NCBI GenBank assembly: GCA_947494645.1
Contig: CANLVO010000002.1
Coordinates: 490,359 to 554,358, forward strand
Direction of reading: 5' to 3'
DNA: 64,000 bases
DNA from: an uncultured Litoreibacter sp.
GTDB taxonomy: Bacteria > Pseudomonadota > Alphaproteobacteria > Rhodobacterales > Rhodobacteraceae
Part shown: positions 10,173 to 19,135 of the stretch, one piece after another
Position numbering within the stretch: the first letter of the stretch is position 1
Layout of the letters: every line of letters starts with the position of its first letter
Notes under the pieces: generated by a model
What the model was told of the DNA's origin: nothing
Seen by the model: the letters and a program-made list of their open reading frames with translations, nothing else
The model's database searches: none
Translations under genes and position numbers: made by a program

Positions 10173-10291
10173 CGCACCGCCTGCGTTGATGGACCGGTGT
10201 CTGATCTTGGCGTCAGAAAACTTGCCGTTCCGTTAGCGACGGACCATAAGATGGCGCTACACGAGGCGCAATAGAAGGGCGAAAAAGCCGG

Positions 10292-11089
10292 ATGGATTAT
10301 CAAGAGTTTGCCGATGTCAGCCGGAAACTGGCCCTGGAGGCCGGCGATATCATCATGGATATCTACAATGCCGATGATTTCGAGGTGAAATCCAAGTCCG
10401 ATGACAGCCCGGTCACTGCCGCCGATGAGGCGGCTGATGCGCATATCTCCGCCGGGCTGGCCGCGGCGTTCCCGGATATGCTGGTGGTGACTGAGGAACA
10501 GGCCGCCTCCCACACGCAGTCGGCAAAGGACTTCATCATTGTCGACCCGCTCGACGGCACCAAGGAATTCATCAAGCGCCGTGGTGATTTCACGGTGAAC
10601 ATCGCGCTGGTCGAGGCAGGCGTCCCAGTGCGCGGCGTGGTCTATGCGCCTGCGCGGGGTCGGCTGTTCTACACAGATGCAAGTGGCGCTTCGCTCGAAG
10701 AAGCCGCGCCGTTCGACAAAGACAAGGCCGGGGCTGCCAATGCGATCAAGGTCAAGACACCTGACAACGATGCGCTGATCGTGGTGGCGTCTAAGTCGCA
10801 TCGCGATCAGGCCACGGATGACTACATCAACAAGTATAACGTGGCCGACATGACCGGCGCGGGATCGTCGCTGAAGTTCTGTCTGGTCGCCACGGGTGAG
10901 GCTGATCTTTACCCTCGGCTCGGACGCACCATGGAATGGGATACGGCGGCGGGTGACGCAGTGCTGCGCGGCGCGGGTGGCATGGTGATCCGGTTCGATG
11001 ACCACACACCGTTCACCTATGGCAAACCGATCTACGAGAACCCGTTCTTTATTGCCTACGCGCCGGGCGTGGATCTGAAAGCGTCCTGA
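10292..11089 (+). CDS. cysQ: 3'(2'),5'-bisphosphate nucleotidase CysQ
   Basis: The 265-residue product is an inositol-monophosphatase-fold enzyme of the CysQ type, which hydrolyses 3'-phosphoadenosine 5'-phosphate (PAP) to AMP. Metal-binding motifs are seen as the acidic EE in VVTEEQAA and DPLDGTKEFI (about residues 86-95); the second metal motif is EWDTAAGDAVLRGAGG near residue 215. PAP is the by-product of PAPS-dependent sulfotransferases, and a tandem sulfotransferase gene lies 9 kb downstream in the same cluster, so CysQ may support polysaccharide sulfation as well as sulfate assimilation. Its stop overlaps the kdsB start (TGATG), indicating an operon. Confidence 0.9.
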   Translation: MDYQEFADVSRKLALEAGDIIMDIYNADDFEVKSKSDDSPVTAADEAADAHISAGLAAAFPDMLVVTEEQAASHTQSAKDFIIVDPLDGTKEFIKRRGDFTVNIALVEAGVPVRGVVYAPARGRLFYTDASGASLEEAAPFDKDKAGAANAIKVKTPDNDALIVVASKSHRDQATDDYINKYNVADMTGAGSSLKFCLVATGEADLYPRLGRTMEWDTAAGDAVLRGAGGMVIRFDDHTPFTYGKPIYENPFFIAYAPGVDLKAS

Positions 11090-11889
11090 TGAAAACCGCG
11101 ATCATCATCCCGGCCCGATACGCCTCGACACGATATCCGGGCAAGCCGTTGGTGCCGCTGAAAGGCGCAACTGGGCAGGAACAGACCCTGATTGAGCGCT
11201 CTTGGCGCGCGGCTATGTCTGTCTCTGGTGTGGACCGGGTCGTGGTGGCCACAGATGATGATCGGATCAAAGACGCGTCGGAATCTTTCGGCGCAGAGGT
11301 GGTCATGACCTCGCCAGACTGCGCCAATGGCACGGAGCGCTGCGCGCAGGCGCATGAGGTAATGGGCGGCGGTTATGATATCGTGGTTAATCTGCAGGGT
11401 GACGCCCCGCTGACCCCGTCATGGTTTGTGGAGGATCTGATCGCGGGTCTCGCACAGGATAAAACAGCGATGGTTGCCACCCCTGTCCTGAAAACCGATG
11501 CTGATGCGCTGAACGGGTTCTTACAGGATCGCCGCGAAGGTCGGGTGGGTGGCACAACGGCTGTTTTCGACAAGAACCGCCACGCGCTCTATTTTTCGAA
11601 AGAGGTGATCCCCTTTACTTCCCGTACCTATCAGCCGGGTGAAGAGACGCCGGTCTTTCATCATGTGGGCGTCTACGCCTACCGCCCCGACCCGCTGGCT
11701 GCGTATCCGACTTGGGACACAGGGCCGTTGGAAACCCTCGAAGGGCTAGAGCAGCTTCGTTTCCTTGAAAACGGCCATTCCGTGCTGTGCATCGAGGTCG
11801 AAGCACGTGACCGGCAGTTCTGGGAGCTCAACAATCCCGAAGATGTTCCCCGCCTTGAACGCATGATGCAGGAGATGGGCGTGGCATGA
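11089..11889 (+). CDS. kdsB: 3-deoxy-manno-octulosonate cytidylyltransferase
   Basis: The 266-residue product is KdsB, which activates KDO with CTP to CMP-KDO for lipid A-core or capsule linker synthesis. The N-terminal nucleotide-binding motif IIPARYASTRYPGKPLVPL and the later NLQGDAPL are diagnostic. It overlaps cysQ by one base and the following glycosyltransferase by four (ATGA), so the three genes are translationally coupled. Another KDO-pathway gene, the arabinose-5-phosphate isomerase kpsF, is at 23.8-24.7 kb. The placement among capsule genes suggests CMP-KDO for a group 2-like capsule, though it could also serve LPS. Confidence 0.93.
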   Translation: MKTAIIIPARYASTRYPGKPLVPLKGATGQEQTLIERSWRAAMSVSGVDRVVVATDDDRIKDASESFGAEVVMTSPDCANGTERCAQAHEVMGGGYDIVVNLQGDAPLTPSWFVEDLIAGLAQDKTAMVATPVLKTDADALNGFLQDRREGRVGGTTAVFDKNRHALYFSKEVIPFTSRTYQPGEETPVFHHVGVYAYRPDPLAAYPTWDTGPLETLEGLEQLRFLENGHSVLCIEVEARDRQFWELNNPEDVPRLERMMQEMGVA

Positions 11890-13145
11890 CCGCCCCCGCG
11901 GCCCAAACGCCGCACCCTGCGGTCAGTGTCGTCATTGTCAGCCGACATCGCCCGCGTGAGCTACGCCGCTGCCTCACCGCCCTGCGCTTTCAATCCCTGC
12001 CCAGGTTCGAGGTTGTGGTTGTGGCCGATCCAGCTGCTGTTGAGGTGATTGCTGAGCTTGGGCTGTCTGAGCAGGTGAAACACGCAAGTTATGACCTGCC
12101 GAACATCTCTCAGGCGCGCAATATCGGCATCGGGCTGGCAGCAGGCGATGTTGTGGCCTTTATCGACGATGATGCGGTGGCAGAGCCCGTCTGGCTGGAG
12201 CGGCTTATTGTTCCGTTTCAGGAACCGATTCTCTCTGCTGCAGGGGGATTCGTTCTGGGTCGCAATGGGATAGACCTGCAATGGGGGGCCGAGATGGTCG
12301 GCCCCGACGGCGATTCTCGGCTGATCGAGATTTCAGGAGAAACCCGCCGCGAGGGTACCCCTGAAGGCGGTTTCAAGACCCATGGGACGAATTGCGCGTT
12401 CCGTCGCGACCGCTTGTGTCAGATGGGCGGGTTCGACGAGGCCTACCGGTTCTTTCTGGACGAGACCGACCTCAACCTTCGCATGGCACAACGCGGGTAT
12501 GTGACGGCCCTCATTCCAGACGCGGTGGTGCAGCATGGCTTTGCGCCCAGCATCCGTCGTCGCGCGGACCGGGTGCCGCTTAGCCTGTTCGAGGTCGGGG
12601 CCAGTCAGGCGTATTTCCTGCGGCGTCATGACCGCGACCTTGATCGGCTCGGCATGATCCGGGAAGATCATCGGCGATCTTTGCTGACTCACATGATTTC
12701 GGGCGGTTTAGAGCCTCAAATGGTGCGAAAACTACTCTCGGATTTTGACGACGGAGTGGCTGATGGACTGCAAAGACAAGGCGGCACGACCCCTTTGCCC
12801 CCGCCCCTTGCGCCCTTTCTGGCGTTTAAAGATCAGCCGCCAGGATACTCAATCGCAGTTTATGCGCCGCGCCGGCAGCAGCGTGATCTTTTCGCGGCAG
12901 CGAAAAAGGAGGCCGATCAAGGTGCGATCGTGACGGCCATGTCTTTTTCACGCAGCTCGCTGTTTCATCACAGATGGTTTCACCCTGACGGGTTCTGGGT
13001 CCAGACCGGCGGCCTGTTCGGAAAATCGCTGCGATCTGATCCTTACTTCAGGCGCTACAGCCTCGCGGAGCGTGCAGAACGCGAGCGCGCACTGCTCGCC
13101 AGATCACGGCTTTGCGACGAAGCTAAGGGTTTCGGTACCTTTTAA
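11886..13145 (+). CDS. Family 2 glycosyltransferase with extended C-terminus
   Basis: The 419-residue product has a GT-A fold of family GT2 in its first ~280 residues: SVVIVSRHRPRELRRCL (nucleotide-binding strand), the ISQARNIGIGLAAGD segment, the metal-binding FIDDDAVAE and the acceptor region FFLDETDLNLRMAQRG. The last ~130 residues match no domain I recognise. It should transfer a sugar from a nucleotide donor to a growing polysaccharide at the cytoplasmic membrane face. It overlaps kdsB by four bases. The donor and acceptor cannot be told from the sequence. Confidence 0.84.
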   Translation: MTAPAAQTPHPAVSVVIVSRHRPRELRRCLTALRFQSLPRFEVVVVADPAAVEVIAELGLSEQVKHASYDLPNISQARNIGIGLAAGDVVAFIDDDAVAEPVWLERLIVPFQEPILSAAGGFVLGRNGIDLQWGAEMVGPDGDSRLIEISGETRREGTPEGGFKTHGTNCAFRRDRLCQMGGFDEAYRFFLDETDLNLRMAQRGYVTALIPDAVVQHGFAPSIRRRADRVPLSLFEVGASQAYFLRRHDRDLDRLGMIREDHRRSLLTHMISGGLEPQMVRKLLSDFDDGVADGLQRQGGTTPLPPPLAPFLAFKDQPPGYSIAVYAPRRQQRDLFAAAKKEADQGAIVTAMSFSRSSLFHHRWFHPDGFWVQTGGLFGKSLRSDPYFRRYSLAERAERERALLARSRLCDEAKGFGTF

Positions 13146-13276
13146 ATTCCCCGTTGTGGCCTGTATATTGTCACCATACTCCGTCTAAACGTCACAAATT
13201 TGCCGTCATCGTATCCGATCAGAGGCATATCAACCGTTTCCAAATTGCGGCGTATCGATACCAACTTGAGGCTACT

Positions 13277-14170
13277 ATGACCGGTAAAGTAACAAAGGCT
13301 GTCTTCCCCGTGGCAGGGATGGGGACACGTTTTCTTCCTGCTACAAAGTCGATCCCGAAAGAGATCATGACCCTCGTGGACCGTCCGTTGATCCAATATG
13401 CGATCGACGAGGCGCGCGCCGCAGGCATCACAGAGTTCATATTTGTAACCTCGCGCGGCAAGGCTGCGCTTGAGGACTATTTCGACCACGCGCCAGAGCT
13501 GGAAAGCACACTTCAGCGTAAGGGCAAGACCGACATCCTGGACATGCTCCAGAACACTAATATGGAAAGCGGCGCGATTGCCTATGTGCGTCAGTACATG
13601 GCGCTTGGCCTTGGCCACGCCGTCTGGTGCGCCCGCCGCCTGATTGGCGACGAGCCTTTCGCGGTGATCCTGCCCGATGACGTGATCGCGGCGGACACAC
13701 CCTGCTTGCAGCAAATGGTCGAGGCCCATGCCGAGACAGGTGGCTGCATGGTTGCCGCGATGGAAGTGCCCGCTGACAAGGCCTCCGCCTACGGTGTGCT
13801 CGATATCAAAGACGACATGGGCTCCATCGTTGGGGTCAAAGGCATGGTTGAGAAACCCAAAAGGGAAGAAGCGCCGTCAAACCTCGCGGTGATCGGTCGC
13901 TATATCCTGACGCCAAACGTCTTGAAGAACCTCAACACGATCAAGGAAGGTGCAGGCGGTGAAATTCAGCTGACCGACGCCATTGCGCAAGAGATTGCGG
14001 AAGATCGCGACGTCTATGGCTACCGTTTCCGCGGTCAGCGGTATGATTGTGGGTCAAAAGCTGGTTATCTGCAGGCAACCGTTGCCTTTGGTCTGTCCAG
14101 GCCCGAGCTGCGGGACGAGTTTGGAAGCTACCTCGACGAGATGGCCTCCCTGCGCAACGCGGCGGAATAA
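13277..14170 (+). CDS. galU: UTP-glucose-1-phosphate uridylyltransferase
   Basis: The 297-residue product is GalU, which makes UDP-glucose from UTP and glucose 1-phosphate. The N-terminus FPVAGMGTRFLPATKSIPKE is the signature nucleotidyltransferase loop, and VEKPKREEAPSNLAVIGRYI is the conserved sugar-binding region. I chose the ATG at 13277, preceded by GAGG with a 5-base spacer, giving MTGKVTKAVFPVAG; the frame is open back to 13154 but that extension is not family-like. UDP-glucose feeds the downstream galE product and the ugd product at 43.7 kb. A gap of 131 bp to the previous gene may hold its own promoter. Confidence 0.95.
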   Translation: MTGKVTKAVFPVAGMGTRFLPATKSIPKEIMTLVDRPLIQYAIDEARAAGITEFIFVTSRGKAALEDYFDHAPELESTLQRKGKTDILDMLQNTNMESGAIAYVRQYMALGLGHAVWCARRLIGDEPFAVILPDDVIAADTPCLQQMVEAHAETGGCMVAAMEVPADKASAYGVLDIKDDMGSIVGVKGMVEKPKREEAPSNLAVIGRYILTPNVLKNLNTIKEGAGGEIQLTDAIAQEIAEDRDVYGYRFRGQRYDCGSKAGYLQATVAFGLSRPELRDEFGSYLDEMASLRNAAE

Positions 14171-14191
14171 CCTGCAAGGAACGACCCAAGT

Positions 14192-15175
14192 ATGAGCTCG
14201 GTTCTGGTCACTGGGGGTGCTGGCTATATCGGCTCCCACGCCTGTAAAGTGTTGGCCCAAAACGGTTTTACACCGGTCACCTTCGACAATCTCTCCACCG
14301 GATGGGAACAGGCCGTCAAGTTTGGCCCGTTCGAGCAGGGCGATTTGCAAGACCGCGCCCGGCTGGATGAGGTCTTTGACAAACACGAGCCTGTCGCCGT
14401 AATGCATTTTGCGGCGTTCAGCCAAGTCGGCGAGTCCATGTCTGACCCGGGCCTCTACTGGCGCAACAATGTCGGCGGTTCCCTCACCCTGATCGAGGCG
14501 GCGGTCGCGAGCGGCTGCCAGAACTTCGTGTTCTCTTCTACATGCGCCACATATGGCGAGCAGGACGGCGTTGCCCTGACCGAAGACAGCGCGCAGATGC
14601 CGATCAACGCCTACGGTGCATCAAAGCGGGCCATTGAAGACATCCTTACGAATTTCGAGGTCAGCCATGGCCTCAACCACGTGATCTTCCGCTACTTCAA
14701 CGTCGCGGGCGCCGACCCGGAGGGGGAGGTGGGCGAGTTCCACCAGCCAGAGACACATCTGATCCCCCTTGTCCTCGACGCCGTCGAGGGGAAGCGCGAC
14801 GCGTTGACGCTCTATGGCACCGATTACGACACACCCGACGGCACCTGTATTCGCGACTATGTCCATGTGATGGATCTCGTAGATGCGCATGTTTTGGGTC
14901 TAAACTGGCTGCTTGACGGCAAAGGCAGCGCCGCGTTCAACCTTGGCACCGGGACGGGTTTCTCCGTCCGCGAGGTCGTCAATGCAAGCGGCGCGATTAC
15001 CAACAAGCCTGTCCCTATGATCGAAGGTGAACGCCGGGCCGGGGATTGTACAAAGCTCGTTTCAGGCAGCGAGAAAGCTCGAAAACTTCTGGGCTGGGAC
15101 CCCAAGCGCTCCAAAATGGATGCGATGGTCCGCGACGCATGGCGCTGGCATCAAAATGGCCACTACGACCGCTAG
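14192..15175 (+). CDS. galE: UDP-glucose 4-epimerase
   Basis: The 327-residue product is GalE, an extended short-chain dehydrogenase that interconverts UDP-glucose and UDP-galactose using bound NAD. It shows the Rossmann motif VLVTGGAGYIGSHACKVL, the catalytic Ser/Thr region SSTCATYG and the YxxxK pair in NAYGASKRAIED. Length is normal. An AAGGAA Shine-Dalgarno lies upstream. It starts 21 bp after galU and its end overlaps the next glycosyltransferase start by 20 bases, so these genes form one transcription unit supplying UDP-galactose for polysaccharide synthesis. Confidence 0.93.
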   Translation: MSSVLVTGGAGYIGSHACKVLAQNGFTPVTFDNLSTGWEQAVKFGPFEQGDLQDRARLDEVFDKHEPVAVMHFAAFSQVGESMSDPGLYWRNNVGGSLTLIEAAVASGCQNFVFSSTCATYGEQDGVALTEDSAQMPINAYGASKRAIEDILTNFEVSHGLNHVIFRYFNVAGADPEGEVGEFHQPETHLIPLVLDAVEGKRDALTLYGTDYDTPDGTCIRDYVHVMDLVDAHVLGLNWLLDGKGSAAFNLGTGTGFSVREVVNASGAITNKPVPMIEGERRAGDCTKLVSGSEKARKLLGWDPKRSKMDAMVRDAWRWHQNGHYDR

Positions 15176-16400
15176 GTCATTCCCCGTCCTTCTGGACATA
15201 ACGCGGCTGACCAGCCGTGTTGGGCGCGGCCCGCATACCGGCATCGACCGGGTCGAGCTGGCTTACCTTAAATGGTGCCTGTCGACAAAGCCCGACCTAT
15301 GGGCTCTCGCCAAAGTCGCGGGCAGTTACGTGTTGTTGGACCGCGCTGGCGTTCAAGCGTTCCTCGACCGGGTCACTGGCGCAACCCCATGGGGTGGTCG
15401 CGACCTGCGGGCAGTTGTCGGTCTCAAAACCCCTTCCCCTCGCGGCGCGGCGGAATCTGATCTGCGGCGGTTGGCAAAACACCAAGGCGCGCTGAGCGAT
15501 CTGACGGCATCTTTCAAAACACTGGCCGCGGCAGACGCCGTATACCTCAACACCGGACATTCCAATATTTCAGAGTCGCTGTTCGAGGCCCTGAAGGGGG
15601 CAGGACTGAAGGTTGTGACCTTTCTACACGACCTGATCCCGCTCGAGTTTCCTGATCTGCAGCGCAAAGGGAGCGTTCCAAAGTTCGATCAGAAGGTTGC
15701 GATAATCGCACGTCAAAGTAATCTTGTGATCACAAATTCTAAAGTGTCAGCGGATGCAATCAAGGCAGAGGTCAATCGGCGGTCCGAAAGAGTTCCGGTG
15801 ACCCATGCTCACCTCGGCATTGATGTTCCCGACATCGAGTTGGACAGAAGAATCCAAGTTAGACCCTATTTTTTGACGATAGGAACAATAGAACCCCGCA
15901 AGAATCAAACTCTCCTGTTAGACATTTGGGAGGAGCTTGAGCAGGACCTTCTCGAAAGCGAAATGCCTGAGCTGCACATTATTGGCCAACGCGGTTGGGC
16001 GTCCGAGGATGTGATCACAAGGCTGGATAACCTGAAAAGCAACCCTTGGATCCATCAACATGAAAACATGAATGACGCCGCGCTATGGCCCCTGCTCGCC
16101 AATGCACACGGCCTGCTTTTCTCAAGCATCGCCGAAGGGTTCGGCTTGCCCTCTCTAGAGGCTGCGGCGCTTGGTACACCGGTTATCTGTGGCGATCTTG
16201 CCATTCACCTTGAGCTGTTGGGCGACTTCCCCGTTTACGTAGACCTGCAAGACCGATACCTTTGGAAAAAAACAATAATCGAGCACGCCGGGACAGAGCT
16301 AAGCAGCCTTCGAAACGCATGTGCGGACCTTAAGCCGCAGATACCAAGTTGGGACGCGCATTTCGCTCGTGTTAACCATGCAGTCACGGGGCTCGCCTAA
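15156..16400 (+). CDS. Family 4 glycosyltransferase (GT-B fold)
   Basis: The product of about 414 residues looks like a GT4 enzyme. The N-terminal part (LLDITRLTSRVGRGPHTGIDR) resembles alphaproteobacterial mannosyl/rhamnosyl-type transferases. The C-terminal donor domain has IGTIEPRKNQTLLLDIWEEL and the E-x7-E motif region SSIAEGFGLPSLEAAALGTP. I chose the ATG at 15156, inside the galE end, because the product then begins MATTTARSFPVLLDITRL. Codon use in the middle of the gene appears more A/T-rich than in its neighbours. The sugar transferred is unknown. Confidence 0.83.
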   Translation: MATTTARSFPVLLDITRLTSRVGRGPHTGIDRVELAYLKWCLSTKPDLWALAKVAGSYVLLDRAGVQAFLDRVTGATPWGGRDLRAVVGLKTPSPRGAAESDLRRLAKHQGALSDLTASFKTLAAADAVYLNTGHSNISESLFEALKGAGLKVVTFLHDLIPLEFPDLQRKGSVPKFDQKVAIIARQSNLVITNSKVSADAIKAEVNRRSERVPVTHAHLGIDVPDIELDRRIQVRPYFLTIGTIEPRKNQTLLLDIWEELEQDLLESEMPELHIIGQRGWASEDVITRLDNLKSNPWIHQHENMNDAALWPLLANAHGLLFSSIAEGFGLPSLEAAALGTPVICGDLAIHLELLGDFPVYVDLQDRYLWKKTIIEHAGTELSSLRNACADLKPQIPSWDAHFARVNHAVTGLA

Positions 16401-16433
16401 CATGACCCCGACAGGAGCACGGCCAGGACGCGT

Positions 16434-17444
16434 ATGGGTCTTCTGAAATCATATCGCCTGCGACTTGAACGTCGCCGTTGGCGTGCCCGGGCCTTCCGGA
16501 AGCGTCGCGAGCTGTCAGAACTGCGAAATCGCACGCAACAGATCGGAAGCAGCGACGTCTTGTTGTTCTGCACCTTGCGCAACGAACGTGTCCGTCTGCC
16601 CTATTTTCTCTCGTATTATCGTGAGCTTGGCGTCGATCACTTCTTTTTCGTGGATAACGGGTCAAGCGACGGGACGGCGGAATACCTCGCTGAACAGATG
16701 GATGTTTCCGTCTTTCATACAGAGGAAGGCTATAAGCGCGCGCGCTTTGGCGTGGACTGGTTGAATTGGCTGCAAATGCGCTATGCGCATGGCCACTGGT
16801 CGCTCACCGTCGATATTGACGAGTTTTTCGTCTATCCGTTCTGTGACACCCGCCCTATCCGCGCGTTAACTGACTGGCTTGATGCGTCCTCAGTCAAATC
16901 CTTCGGCACGATGCTGGTCGATATGTATCCCAAAGGCCCGATCGACGCCGCGACATATCGCGAGGGGGATGACCCGTTTGTCGTCTCACCATGGTTCGAC
17001 AGCGGCAATTACACGATCCAGAAGAATACGAAATACGGGAACCTGTGGATCCAGGGTGGCCCCCGTGCACGCGCTTTCTTTTACGACAATGCCGAACGCG
17101 CGCCTGCCATGAACAAGATCCCGCTGGTCAAGTGGAACCGCGCTTACGCCTATGTCAGTTCGACCCATATGCTGCTGCCGCGCGGGCTGAACCTCGTTTA
17201 TGACGAGTGGGGCGGGGAGAAGACATCAGGCTGCCTACTGCACGCGAAATTTCTCGATATCTTCAAGGAAAAATCCGCCGAAGAGATGGAGCGCAAACAG
17301 CACTTCGCCAATAGCCACGAGTATAAAGCCTATAATCAGGGTCTGTCTGACAGCCCGGACCTGTGGTGCCAATGGTCTGAGAAATACATCAACTGGCGCC
17401 AGCTCGAAATTCTTGGCCTCATGTCGAAAGGCAACTGGGCATGA
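16434..17444 (+). CDS. Family 2-like glycosyltransferase (Glyco_tranf_2_4 type)
   Basis: The 336-residue product has a basic N-terminal segment and then a GT-A-like domain: FCTLRNERVRLPYFLSYYRE, then HFFFVDNGSSDGTAEYL and the metal-binding VDIDEFFVYPF. This pattern is typical of the Glyco_tranf_2_4 family, widespread in Rhodobacteraceae surface polysaccharide clusters. Its stop overlaps the ATG of the next gene (ATGA). Specific substrates cannot be inferred. The close packing with the GT14 and sulfotransferase genes suggests a shared product. Confidence 0.8.
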   Translation: MGLLKSYRLRLERRRWRARAFRKRRELSELRNRTQQIGSSDVLLFCTLRNERVRLPYFLSYYRELGVDHFFFVDNGSSDGTAEYLAEQMDVSVFHTEEGYKRARFGVDWLNWLQMRYAHGHWSLTVDIDEFFVYPFCDTRPIRALTDWLDASSVKSFGTMLVDMYPKGPIDAATYREGDDPFVVSPWFDSGNYTIQKNTKYGNLWIQGGPRARAFFYDNAERAPAMNKIPLVKWNRAYAYVSSTHMLLPRGLNLVYDEWGGEKTSGCLLHAKFLDIFKEKSAEEMERKQHFANSHEYKAYNQGLSDSPDLWCQWSEKYINWRQLEILGLMSKGNWA

Positions 17445-19135
17445 GTGTTGGATTCATCATGCTCGTCCACGAAGCGCTCGACCGCGCAGCGCTTGTCGCC
17501 CGGCATTTCTGCGAGCACGGCAAGCCGGTGGTCATCCATGTCGACAAGCGTGTGGATGAAGACAACGCCAAATGGCTGAAGCAGAAACTCGCGGATTGCG
17601 CGCATGTCGTGTTTTGCGAGCGTCACGCCTGTGAGTGGGGCAGCTGGTCCATTGTCCAAGCGACCCAGACCGCCAGCATGGTAATGCTGGAGCGTTTCCC
17701 ACAGGTGCGTCACGTCATGCTTGCCAGCGGGTCTTGCCTGCCACTTCGCCCGGTCGACGAGCTGGAGCGTTACCTGTCAGATCGGCCGCGCACCGACTTC
17801 ATCGAGTCCGTGACCACTGACGAGGTCGACTGGACCGTTGGCGGTCTTAGCCAAGAACGCTTCATTTTGCGCTTCCCGTTCTCTTGGAAAAAGCACCGCC
17901 GCCTGTTTGACGCCTATGTCCGCATCCAGAGGGCGCTCAAATATGAGCGCAACATTCCCGACGGGCTGACTCCGCATCTTGGATCGCAATGGTGGTGTCT
18001 GACGCGACAGACCTTATCGGCCATTTTGCAAGACCCGCGCCGTGCCGAGTTTGACGTCTATTTCTCGCGGGTCTGGATCCCGGATGAGAGCTATTTTCAG
18101 ACGCTGGCAAGGCTCTATTCCAGCCAAATCGAGAGCAGATCGCTGACGTTGTCGAAGTTTGACTTCCAAGGAAAACCGCATGTGTTCTATGACGATCACC
18201 TGCAGCTTTTGCGCCGCTCCGACTGTTTCATGGCCCGTAAGATCTGGCCTCAGGCAGAAGGGTTGTTCCGCGCCTTTCTGACCCCGTCAGAGCGGCTGCA
18301 GAACGTTGTCGAGCCCAATCCGCTGAAGATCGACCGCCTCTTTGGCCGCGCCACGGAACGTCGTACCCGTGGGCGCTCCGGTCTCTACATGCAAGGCCGC
18401 TACCCCAATGAAGGGTGGGAAAATGGCAAGACGGCCGGTCGCTATTCTATCTTCGAAGGTTTCGACGACCTGTTCGAGAACTTCGATTCGTGGCTCGAAC
18501 GGCGCACCGGCAACCGCGTCCACCGCCACCTTTTCGCAGCCGACCGGGTCCAGTTTGCGGGCAACGTCCCGGTTTATAATGGCGGGCTGTCCGACAGCGC
18601 CGCGCTGCGTGACTACAACCCCGCGTCTTTCATCACCAACCTGACATGGAATACGCGAGGTGAGCATCAGTGCTTCATGTTCGGCCCGCATGACACGCAG
18701 GATATCGGCGAATTCCTCGCCTCTGACGGCAACGCGCATATCTCTGTGATCACAGGGGCTTGGGCGATCCCGCTTTTCCATTCGAATAGTAATTTTGCCG
18801 ACCTCCGCAAGGAGGCCGCGCGCCTGCAGCGCATTGAAGCCGCGCATCTGAACCTGTTGCGCACCGGGATGACCAAGGCGCGCGTCAGCATTTGGAGCCT
18901 CGCTGAGTTTATCGAAGATCCAATGGAAAAGCTGCAGATGATCCTCGATGAGCTTGGCGGCTCTGGCCAAAGACGGTTAACGGAAGTGCCGAAAATGGCC
19001 GATCTGACGGGGTTCGGCCAGTTCCTGCAAAACCTTAAGAATCAGGGCATGAGCCCGCATCTGATGGGGGACTTCCCGGTCATCGAGGGCGAAACCCGCA
19101 ATGACGGGTCGCAGCGCCCCTACCTGGTGAAATAG
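17441..19135 (+). CDS. GT14 (core-2/I-branching type) glycosyltransferase with uncharacterised C-terminal domain
   Basis: The 564-residue product has an N-terminal 'Branch' domain related to beta-1,6-N-acetylglucosaminyltransferases and xylosyltransferases: FIMLVHEALDRAALVARHFC, VVIHVDKRVDED, FPQVRHVMLASGSCLPLRP and a C-terminal acceptor part with RVWIPDESYFQTLAR. From about residue 280 there is a second, ~280-residue domain (for example TWNTRGEHQCFMFGPHDTQD) that I believe is one of the DUFs found fused to Branch domains in Rhodobacteraceae; its function is unknown. It overlaps the previous gene by 4 bases and the sulfotransferase start follows its stop directly. Confidence 0.8.
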   Translation: MSVGFIMLVHEALDRAALVARHFCEHGKPVVIHVDKRVDEDNAKWLKQKLADCAHVVFCERHACEWGSWSIVQATQTASMVMLERFPQVRHVMLASGSCLPLRPVDELERYLSDRPRTDFIESVTTDEVDWTVGGLSQERFILRFPFSWKKHRRLFDAYVRIQRALKYERNIPDGLTPHLGSQWWCLTRQTLSAILQDPRRAEFDVYFSRVWIPDESYFQTLARLYSSQIESRSLTLSKFDFQGKPHVFYDDHLQLLRRSDCFMARKIWPQAEGLFRAFLTPSERLQNVVEPNPLKIDRLFGRATERRTRGRSGLYMQGRYPNEGWENGKTAGRYSIFEGFDDLFENFDSWLERRTGNRVHRHLFAADRVQFAGNVPVYNGGLSDSAALRDYNPASFITNLTWNTRGEHQCFMFGPHDTQDIGEFLASDGNAHISVITGAWAIPLFHSNSNFADLRKEAARLQRIEAAHLNLLRTGMTKARVSIWSLAEFIEDPMEKLQMILDELGGSGQRRLTEVPKMADLTGFGQFLQNLKNQGMSPHLMGDFPVIEGETRNDGSQRPYLVK

